From assembly GCF_000758665.1 (NCBI RefSeq), contig NZ_CP009285.1, positions 1,116,001-1,180,000 of the forward strand: 64,000 nt of DNA. The letters are read 5' to 3'. The translations under genes and the position numbers were made by a program. Source of the DNA: Paenibacillus borealis. GTDB lineage: Bacteria; Bacillota; Bacilli; Paenibacillales; Paenibacillaceae. Below the pieces are notes generated by a model, which worked only from the letters and a program-made list of their open reading frames with translations, was not told where the DNA came from and searched no databases. Below, one piece after another: positions 57,079 to 64,000 of the stretch; the stretch's first letter is position 1, and each line of letters opens with the position of its first letter.

Positions 57079-58902
57079 ATGCTTCGTACACACCGTAAAC
57101 CCAGAACGATTAAGAATAGACTGCAGCGCATTGTGCCTGTATTGCTGCTGATCCTGTGCATCGCTGTTCTGCCTTTCGGAGGCGCAGCGGCCAGTGCCGC
57201 TTCAGCAGCGCCGTCCCATATTGATGCCGTACTGCTGATTGATGTCAGCAACTCGATGAACAAGAGTGACAAGAACAAGATCGCGAATGAAGCGATGAAG
57301 ATGTTTATAGACATGCTGTCCACGCAAGGAGACAAGGTAGGGATCGTCGCCTACACTGACAAGGTGCAGCGTGAGAAGGCTCTGCTCGGCATCACCTCTG
57401 CCGGTGACAAACAGGATTTGAAGGATTTCATCGACGGGCTGAACCGTGGACCTTACACGGATATAGCGGTCGGAATGGAAGAAGCTGTGAAGGTGCTGGA
57501 GAACGGCAGCGATCCCGGCCATGAGCCGATGATCGTGATGCTGGCCGACGGCAACAATGACTTAGATGAAGCCAGCGGCGCTACGCAGGCCCGGTCCGAT
57601 CAGGAACTGAAGGCCGCTGTAGAAACTGCGAAGCAGAAAGGGTACCCGGTGTATACGATCGGGCTGAATGCTGACGGCAAGCTGAACAAGGAGATTCTGG
57701 CCAATCTGTCCGATCAGACAGGCGGCAAGGCGTTCACAACGGATTCTGCAGATGATCTGCCGCAGATTCTCAGCGAGATTTTTGCCAGCCACCTGAAGCT
57801 GAAGGTCGTGCCGGTGCCGTCGATCACGGCGAATGGTGATTATCAGGAAGTGACGGTCAATGTGCCGAACGGCAGTGTGCTGGAAGCGAATATTTCAATT
57901 ATGTCCTCGCAGCCTGTAACGGCGAAGCTGAGTGACCCGTCAGGGAAGGAAGTAGCAATTCCCTCAGATGCCGTACTGCTGTCTAAGTCCTCTACCTACA
58001 CGCTGATCAAGCTGCTCTCGCCGGAGCAGGGAGACTGGAAACTCCAGGTCAAGGGTGTGGCGAAGGACAAGATTGATATCAATCTGGTATTTAACTATGA
58101 TCTGGAGCTTAAGATCGATGCGCTGCCTTCCCAGTCCTACCGCAAAGGCGACACCGTCGATATCTCCTCACACCTGTTCAGCAACGGGGCTGAGGTTACG
58201 GAGAGCAGCCTGTATCAGGATATGAAGGCAGTGCTGCTGGCTACGGATGTCGATACAGGCACTGTGGAGGAGATTCCGCTCGACAATTCAGGTGCGGAGT
58301 TCAAGGGTGCTTTTGAAATAAAAGACAGCCATGCCTATGAACTTAAGGTCCGGGCCGAAGAGAGCAGCTTCTACCGCGAGAGCGATGTGCTGACAATCAA
58401 CGCCAAGACGGGTACGGTGGCTACAAGCCCTCCGGCCACGGGGGCAGGCACTGGTGAAGAACCGGTAACGGATCCCAAGTCCTCGAACACTCTTTACTAT
58501 ATTATAGGCGGGATTGTACTCCTGCTGGCTGCGGCCGCCGCGTTCTGGCTGCTGCGCCGCAGATCAAACCGCGGGTTTGTCGGGCAACTGGTCGTGGAAG
58601 TGCTGGACGGCAATACCGGAGAGAAGACCTATCCGCAATATAAGAAGCTCGCAGGCTTCCGCGGTAAATTCACGTTGCATCAGCTGCTGCAGCTGGCGCC
58701 TGAACTGAAGGAGAGCGAGAAGCTGGTCTTCACTCCGGGGAACAATGACCGGCTGATGCTGCGCGGAGGAGAAGGAATCTCTGTGGAACGGTCAGGGCGT
58801 GCCGCTGATACCTCGAGGGGCCTTGAGATGAAGAGCGGTGACCGCGTATCGGTCTCGCTGCAGACGGTAGACAAGACGATATTACTCGAATATTTGATAT
58901 AA
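57079..58902 (+). CDS. Membrane-spanning vWA-domain protein of the tubulin-like cluster
   Basis: 607 residues. A membrane/signal helix (about 15-38) is followed by a von Willebrand A domain (48-235) with an intact MIDAS: Asp55-x-Ser57-x-Ser59 in LIDVSNSM, the Thr of GPYTDIAVGM and the Asp of MLADGNND. Two beta-rich Ig-like regions (235-450), a second membrane helix (about 471-493) and a cytosolic beta domain of about 110 residues (RGFVGQLVVEVLDG to ILLEYLI) complete it. Metal-dependent adhesion outside and a cytosolic domain inside would let it connect the cell surface with the tubulin-like protein. AGAGGAG precedes ATG at 57079. Confidence 0.82.
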   Translation: MLRTHRKPRTIKNRLQRIVPVLLLILCIAVLPFGGAAASAASAAPSHIDAVLLIDVSNSMNKSDKNKIANEAMKMFIDMLSTQGDKVGIVAYTDKVQREKALLGITSAGDKQDLKDFIDGLNRGPYTDIAVGMEEAVKVLENGSDPGHEPMIVMLADGNNDLDEASGATQARSDQELKAAVETAKQKGYPVYTIGLNADGKLNKEILANLSDQTGGKAFTTDSADDLPQILSEIFASHLKLKVVPVPSITANGDYQEVTVNVPNGSVLEANISIMSSQPVTAKLSDPSGKEVAIPSDAVLLSKSSTYTLIKLLSPEQGDWKLQVKGVAKDKIDINLVFNYDLELKIDALPSQSYRKGDTVDISSHLFSNGAEVTESSLYQDMKAVLLATDVDTGTVEEIPLDNSGAEFKGAFEIKDSHAYELKVRAEESSFYRESDVLTINAKTGTVATSPPATGAGTGEEPVTDPKSSNTLYYIIGGIVLLLAAAAAFWLLRRRSNRGFVGQLVVEVLDGNTGEKTYPQYKKLAGFRGKFTLHQLLQLAPELKESEKLVFTPGNNDRLMLRGGEGISVERSGRAADTSRGLEMKSGDRVSVSLQTVDKTILLEYLI

Positions 58903-58991
58903 CAGCAGACTAAGCGTAGGCTTCCGAAGTGAATTTTGAACGAAGCATGTTCAGGATGAAGCGCTACGCATAACTTTTAGGAGGATAACCT

Positions 58992-61900
58992 ATGAAACCG
59001 GTAGTAAGAGAACATATTCAGCAGCTCGATGTATCGCTTGGCGGAGGGATCGTCAGCGACAAAATAAGAGTGGACACCATAGACAACCCGATTCTGATTA
59101 TCGGGCTTGGCGGCACGGGCATCGATGCCCTGCTGCGCTTGAAATACCAGATTAACCGCCGCTTCAAGCTGCCTGAGGATCCATTGTCCAAGAAGAAGCG
59201 GGATAAGCCCGACAATGTGGAATTCCTGGCGTTCGAGACCAATGAACAGGACCGCGGCAAAAAATACAAAGGCATCGGCCTCGACCCGCAGAATGAATTC
59301 GTGCTGCTGGCCAACGCCGAGATCGGCGGGCTGCTGCAGAACCGCAGCATTCTTGATTCGTACATTACGGACTGGCTGTCGCCGGAGCTGAGCATCACAG
59401 ACGGGATGAACGGAGCCGCCGGGGTGCGCCAGGCCGGACGCCTGCTGCTGTTCACGAAGATTAATCAGGTGGTCGCGGCGATTGACAAGAAGATTAAGAC
59501 GCTGTCCGTCGGCACCAGCAAGAAGCTGATGGTCTTCCTGCTCACCGGTCTGTCCGGGGGAACAGGCAGCGGCGCTTTCCTGGATATCGCCTACATCGTC
59601 CGCGGAATTATTGAACGTGACTACGGCGCAGCCGGCATCGACCGTGTGAACACGCTGGGTTATCTGTTCACTCCGGATGTGAATCTGGCGAACAAGAGCC
59701 TCAGCGAGCACACCCGCGAGTATATCCGCAAGAACGGTTATGCTGCGCTCAAAGAGCTGGATTACTGGATGAATGTGGACAGCCGGGGTGAACGGTTCCG
59801 CCAGCAGTACGGCAATATTCTCAGCGTCAATTCACCGCTGCCGCCGTTCAATCTCTGTCATCTGATCTCAGCGACCAATACGGAAGGCAAGCTGCTGGAG
59901 AATGCCTATGATTACTGCATGAACGTAACGGCTGAGAATATCACCAACTTCATGGCCAGTGAGGAAAAAGCCTCCGGCGAGGAATTCGCCATCCATGACT
60001 ATATCAGCAACATCCGTACCAACATTGCGCAGATGAACAAGACTTATCCTGCGAACTATGAATACAACATTATCGGCGCATCCTCTGCGGTGCTGCCGAT
60101 CGAAGAAATGACAACCTATCTGGCCTTCCGCCTCTTCGACAAGATGGACAAGATGTTCCATCATGCCCCGGGGCAGGAGGATGTGGAGAAGATGGCGCGC
60201 AAGCTCGGCATTGATCTCGATACGATGATCAAGACCTTCGAGTCCCGTGTGCCGGAGCCGCTGCCCGGCTATCAGAACAGTGAACGCCTCAGCCATGCGA
60301 ATGTGGTCAAGAACCAGGTGGTCAGCATGGATACGGAGCTGGAGCAGAACTTCCTGGCCCGTGCGCGGGAAGAGTATATCAAAGCGAAGAAGCAACTGCC
60401 GGGCGAAATTACCGGACGCTTCGGCGAGGAGCTGGAGCGGATCTTCCTGCATCCGGAGCAGGGGCCATTCTATGTGTCACGGCTGCTCTATACCGAGAAG
60501 GGCTTCTGCATCCTGAAGCTGATCCAGTCGTATATTGAAGCGCTGCGCGAGAGCCTGCTCCGTCTGCCGCGTGATATCGAGACGGCGCAGGACAGTGCAG
60601 AGGAGAAGCTGGGCGATGCGCGCAGCGCTTTTGTCTCCAAGGAGAAGAAGAAGAATGCCTATATAGAAGCCAAGATCAATGAATACTGGCTGCATGCCGA
60701 TGTGGAGCGCACCGAGCAGATGATCCAGTTCTACGAGGATCTGTACGAGCTTCTGAATGAAGAGAACAGCCGGATCTACGGCGTATTCACGGAGATTCTG
60801 ACAGCGCTCAGCTCAATCTTCGAGAAGAATGGCGACATTCTAATCAATGGCGAAGAGCAGGCTGATCATAAGGGCAACAAAACCTACTATTGGAATATCG
60901 TCAACGTGCCGGATATTTCCGCGACGATCTCCAAGGTGATGGACCAGAAGGACGGCGACGATCTGATCCGCGACTTCACGCGCGAAATGCTGAAGCATTC
61001 CGGACGCTGGGTCAAGGAGCAGGAAATTGATATCGTCCGTTCGATCTCTGAATTCCTCAGCGACAAGTTCGGCGACCTCATTACCCGTTCGATGGAGGAT
61101 TTCCTGGTGATGAAATACGGCCGCGAGGAGCCGCTGGATAAGTTCGTGGAGCGGATTATCGCCGGACGTCTGGATGAGGATGCGGTGCCGATTTTCCACC
61201 TCAGCAACAGCTCGGGCAGTCTGCACTTCCCGTCCTGGGGCTTCGTATCCGTGCCGGTGAAGGCGCCGGGTATTCTGAAGGGAATCCGCAATTATCAGAA
61301 CAATGCACTGGGCAAATCGCAGTTCACAATCAAGGAGAGCCAGGTCAAGAACCGGATTTTCTGGCTCAATACACGTAACGGGGTACCGCTGTTTGTCTAC
61401 ACGCCGCTGCGGGTATTCGAGGAGAACTATGAACGGACCATCCTGGATAAGGAAGGCATCGGCCGCCATCTCGTGATGACCGACAAGGACAACTGGACTT
61501 ATCTGCCTTCACCGATTCCGGAGAAATCATGGGGCGATACCTATGTGAATGCGCGGGTCCGTGATTACAATGCCAGAGTGCGTGCGGATTTCGCCCGGGC
61601 CATGGAAGCTGGTGTCATTATCGAGAAGGGCATCGACGAGAATACGAGCAGCCGCTTCTCGGTCATCTTCACGAAGCCGTTTGATCTGGACAAAATGCTC
61701 AGCGGTTATGATCTGCAGCTTGGCTCCCCGCGTCCGAATCTGGGCGAAGTAAGGAAAGCCGCTGAAGAGCTTAAAGCGCTGCGTGTGAGCGGCCTGGAAC
61801 GTGAAGGAGTTAAGGATATCTTCGGCAGCATCAACCGGGAACTGGCCCAGGAGAACCTGATCCGTTCACCGCAGCTGATTGCCCGTGTCCGCGAAGAGCT

Positions 61901-62381
61901 GGCGAAATACGACGCGCTGTCGGCCAAAGCGGCAGAGCTGGAAGTACTGGTCCATCAGCATCTGGATGAAGACAAGTGGATCGACCAGTTTATCGAGGCG
62001 CTGTACACCGATACCATCACCAAAAAAGGCGCGCTCTATGTCTATGACCGTGACGAGGATGAAGACGCATGGGAGCCGTTCGCGAACCTGATGAAGGAAC
62101 GCAGCTATGTGGAGTATGCCGTCTACCGCCATTTCCGTGCGCTGGATGAGAAAAGCCGCAGTGTCCTGCTGCGCAAGGCGGCACGCCGGGCCGGAGAGAT
62201 GACGGCTGCGGAAGATGTGACCCCGCTGCTGTATAAGCTGGAAGGGATGTATGTATCGTTCCTGGAGGCGCGCGACAGCCTGGAATATGAGCGGGTAGAG
62301 CATGCGAACGGCGATGAAATGTACGGCTTCTACAAGAGCCTGACCGGCAAGCTCGGCAGCATCCGCAGAAAGCTGAAGTAA
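58992..62381 (+). CDS. Tubulin/FtsZ-like GTPase, 1129 residues
   Basis: The N-terminal 400 residues match the tubulin-like domain of bacteria (PF13809 type): ILIIGLGGTGIDALLRLKY near 34-52 and the tubulin/FtsZ signature LLTGLSGGTGSGAFLD at 183-198, the loop that binds GTP phosphates. The next 730 residues are long, mainly helical (FVSKEKKKNAYIEAKINEYW; VREELAKYDALSAKAAELEVL) and have no named domain, probably filament or partner contacts. No membrane helix. AGGAGG precedes ATG at 58992, 89 bp after the vWA gene. Filament formation and nucleotide-driven force at the membrane are inferred from the superfamily. Confidence 0.85.
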   Translation: MKPVVREHIQQLDVSLGGGIVSDKIRVDTIDNPILIIGLGGTGIDALLRLKYQINRRFKLPEDPLSKKKRDKPDNVEFLAFETNEQDRGKKYKGIGLDPQNEFVLLANAEIGGLLQNRSILDSYITDWLSPELSITDGMNGAAGVRQAGRLLLFTKINQVVAAIDKKIKTLSVGTSKKLMVFLLTGLSGGTGSGAFLDIAYIVRGIIERDYGAAGIDRVNTLGYLFTPDVNLANKSLSEHTREYIRKNGYAALKELDYWMNVDSRGERFRQQYGNILSVNSPLPPFNLCHLISATNTEGKLLENAYDYCMNVTAENITNFMASEEKASGEEFAIHDYISNIRTNIAQMNKTYPANYEYNIIGASSAVLPIEEMTTYLAFRLFDKMDKMFHHAPGQEDVEKMARKLGIDLDTMIKTFESRVPEPLPGYQNSERLSHANVVKNQVVSMDTELEQNFLARAREEYIKAKKQLPGEITGRFGEELERIFLHPEQGPFYVSRLLYTEKGFCILKLIQSYIEALRESLLRLPRDIETAQDSAEEKLGDARSAFVSKEKKKNAYIEAKINEYWLHADVERTEQMIQFYEDLYELLNEENSRIYGVFTEILTALSSIFEKNGDILINGEEQADHKGNKTYYWNIVNVPDISATISKVMDQKDGDDLIRDFTREMLKHSGRWVKEQEIDIVRSISEFLSDKFGDLITRSMEDFLVMKYGREEPLDKFVERIIAGRLDEDAVPIFHLSNSSGSLHFPSWGFVSVPVKAPGILKGIRNYQNNALGKSQFTIKESQVKNRIFWLNTRNGVPLFVYTPLRVFEENYERTILDKEGIGRHLVMTDKDNWTYLPSPIPEKSWGDTYVNARVRDYNARVRADFARAMEAGVIIEKGIDENTSSRFSVIFTKPFDLDKMLSGYDLQLGSPRPNLGEVRKAAEELKALRVSGLEREGVKDIFGSINRELAQENLIRSPQLIARVREELAKYDALSAKAAELEVLVHQHLDEDKWIDQFIEALYTDTITKKGALYVYDRDEDEDAWEPFANLMKERSYVEYAVYRHFRALDEKSRSVLLRKAARRAGEMTAAEDVTPLLYKLEGMYVSFLEARDSLEYERVEHANGDEMYGFYKSLTGKLGSIRRKLK

Positions 62382-62385
62382 GCCT

Positions 62386-64000
62386 ATGATCAGAGATCAG
62401 GCCATACAATATGCAGAGCAGTACGCTGCGCAGGAGGAAGCACAGCATAGCAAGGGGGATGGGCGCAGCAGCATCCATTACCCCGCTCTGTTTCTGTTCC
62501 TCGGCGACAAGGTGACCCCGGCCATCGGTCCGGTGCTGGAGCGCTGCGAGCGGAAGTGGGACAATGCAGGCGGTGTCATGGCGCTGCACGCGGGTTCTCC
62601 CAGCGGCAGCGGCAGTACGCAGGAGAAGGATGGAATCAAGGGATGGATCGGCAGCGGTAACAGCAGCGTTCATGAACGCGTGTTGCACATGGCCCTGCCA
62701 AACACGGCGGGCCGTGATCCCCGGACGGTCCGGCGGGAGCTGTACCGTGAATTTCATGAGGACAGCCAGTACCTGGCCGGGATGAACCGGACGCTGCGCC
62801 AGTTAAGCAACACCATAGCGGATTATGGACGGCTCTATTCGTCTTTTGACGTCATCCATCTGTCCATCGTTACGCGGGTCGATGACCCGCTTAATGTGCT
62901 GCTGCCGGAGGTTGCCCTGCTGGCCCGTGCCATCCTCAGCCAGTCGTTCAAGTCGGTGCAGACCGACCTGTATGCGTTGATCAACGAGCGGGAGCAAGGG
63001 GATAACTTTGGCTATTCCAGCTCGGTAGGGCTGGCTTTTCTGCGTGAGCTGGACGGGATGCAGGCGGCAGACTACGCCTTAAGCGCTCCGCTCCTGGTCA
63101 CGGAAGAGGGGCTGTCCATCCCCGTGGCCCACGGTCCTTCCGCGCTGTTCGATCTGGTCTATCTGCTCTCCGACAAGAACGAGCGCGGACTCATGTCCGT
63201 CCATGGAATGGACGACAATTATGAGATTATTGCCCACATCAGCCTGCTGAAGAACCGTGTCCGGCCTGCGGCTGACCATGCTTCCGGGCACGGCGGCTAC
63301 AATAATATGACCTTCAAAAGCGGCATCCGGGGCAGCACGGGCAGACAAGGCTACGCTTCAGCCGGTTTCTCGGCGGTACGCAGGCCGAACCGGCAGATTG
63401 CGCTGGCGGTGCTCTATCATGCCCTGCATTATCTGGCCGCCAGAATGCGTGCAGGCAATACCCGGAGCCTTAAGGAGCGGCAGGCGCTGTTTGGCCTCGG
63501 AGCCGACTCCCTGCGTGCCCGCGCGGCAGAACTCCTGCCGGATGAAACCGGCCTCGCGGAGATGACCGGGCTGATGAGCCATGGACGCCCGTCCTACTCG
63601 GAGCTCAGGGCGCTGTCGCTGCGCGAAGCCGAGGAGCTGCTCTTCGGTGAAGGCGGGCAGGCCTATTTCCGCAGCAATTTTGCAGATGTGTCCGCAAGAA
63701 GGACTGCGGCGATCGACCCTGCGCGCGAATGGGCCGGCGTTCTGGCCGCCGAGGAGCAGGCGGCTCCGCCGGTGACCTTCTACCAGCTCGCAGAATGGAC
63801 CGCTGAACTGGCAGAGGGCGGAGGCAGCGTGCTTCACGCCCTGCGCCAGCATATGGGCGGGCTGCGTTCGGCGCTGCTCTCTGCGCAGGAGGAGCTGGAG
63901 CGCCTCTATGCGGAGAGCGTGGAGCGCCAGCCGTTCCAGCGGGTGCCGCTGCTGGATAAACGGACTGTGCGTAATTTCATTCATTATTTATTCGATACCG
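62386..64000 (+). CDS. Large hypothetical partner protein of the tubulin-like cluster (3' partial)
   Basis: The frame opens at ATG 62386, 4 bp after the tubulin-like stop, and stays open to the window end (538 codons, incomplete). It begins MIRDQAIQYAEQYAAQ. Residues 35-60 (FLFLGDKVTPAIGPVL) and VIHLSIVTRVDDPLNVLLP near 147 look like an alpha/beta core, then GYSSSVGLAFLRELDG and PVAHGPSALFDLVYLLSDKNERG. No catalytic motif is recognised. The tight spacing to the GTPase gene implies co-translation and a physical partner. No strong ribosome binding site; it may use termination-reinitiation. Confidence 0.7.
   Translation, partial: MIRDQAIQYAEQYAAQEEAQHSKGDGRSSIHYPALFLFLGDKVTPAIGPVLERCERKWDNAGGVMALHAGSPSGSGSTQEKDGIKGWIGSGNSSVHERVLHMALPNTAGRDPRTVRRELYREFHEDSQYLAGMNRTLRQLSNTIADYGRLYSSFDVIHLSIVTRVDDPLNVLLPEVALLARAILSQSFKSVQTDLYALINEREQGDNFGYSSSVGLAFLRELDGMQAADYALSAPLLVTEEGLSIPVAHGPSALFDLVYLLSDKNERGLMSVHGMDDNYEIIAHISLLKNRVRPAADHASGHGGYNNMTFKSGIRGSTGRQGYASAGFSAVRRPNRQIALAVLYHALHYLAARMRAGNTRSLKERQALFGLGADSLRARAAELLPDETGLAEMTGLMSHGRPSYSELRALSLREAEELLFGEGGQAYFRSNFADVSARRTAAIDPAREWAGVLAAEEQAAPPVTFYQLAEWTAELAEGGGSVLHALRQHMGGLRSALLSAQEELERLYAESVERQPFQRVPLLDKRTVRNFIHYLFDT

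Overview
The window looks like chromosomal DNA of an endospore-forming Gram-positive bacterium close to Paenibacillus. Three things suggest this: a complete gerA-type germinant receptor operon; YesMN-type two-component and AraC regulators beside CUT1 sugar ABC transporters; and AGGAGG-type ribosome binding sites with frequent TTG/GTG starts at moderately high GC. I see no phage, insertion sequence, CRISPR array, rRNA or tRNA.

Layout. (1) 1-25.4 kb is dominated by plant-polysaccharide use: a GH5 glucanase with X2 and CBM46-like modules (truncated by the window edge), a GH31 alpha-xylosidase next to an AraC regulator, an SGNH esterase-like protein, a YesMN-type two-component pair facing a CUT1 ABC transporter, and two GH42 beta-galactosidases, the second facing its own AraC regulator. 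The enzyme set fits xyloglucan oligosaccharide breakdown (inference). An epimerase with its XRE regulator, a large methyltransferase of unknown target and a LysR regulator lie between these genes. (2) 25.4-29.5 kb is the germinant receptor operon (A, B, C subunits, minus strand). (3) 29.6-38.9 kb is mixed housekeeping and envelope: lipoproteins, YpsA, a YCII protein, an amidase, a membrane protein, an OmpR-type two-component system and a YceI protein. (4) 38.9-43.4 kb holds two repeat-rich gene-free stretches around a coupled oxidoreductase / membrane protein / ADP-ribosylglycohydrolase set. (5) 43.4-45.9 kb holds a methyltransferase and an unusual regulator in which an ArsR-like DNA-binding domain is joined to a GyrB-like ATPase domain lacking the catalytic glutamate, with TTACGTA sites in the divergent promoter region. 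(6) 46.0-50.9 kb is a five-gene import operon (SsuABC/ThiXYZ-like ABC transporter, cysteine hydrolase, MFS exporter). (7) 51.3-53.8 kb has TagA- and AroB-like enzymes and a small amphipathic helical protein. (8) 53.9-64.0 kb is a divergent six-gene cluster: a tubulin/FtsZ-like 1129-residue GTPase, a membrane-anchored vWA protein, a large partner cut by the window end, and on the other strand a 50-residue membrane peptide, a zinc-ribbon membrane protein and a 600-residue anchored protein.

The most interesting signals are the tubulin-like/vWA cluster, the ArsR-GyrB fusion, and a roughly 170-bp structured intergenic element present twice (9986-10152 plus, 35051-35220 minus), each copy 80-90 bp upstream of a start codon in the same orientation. 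A 5 x 52 bp perfect-period tandem array and several very small genes (31-, 37- and 50-codon) add further points of interest.
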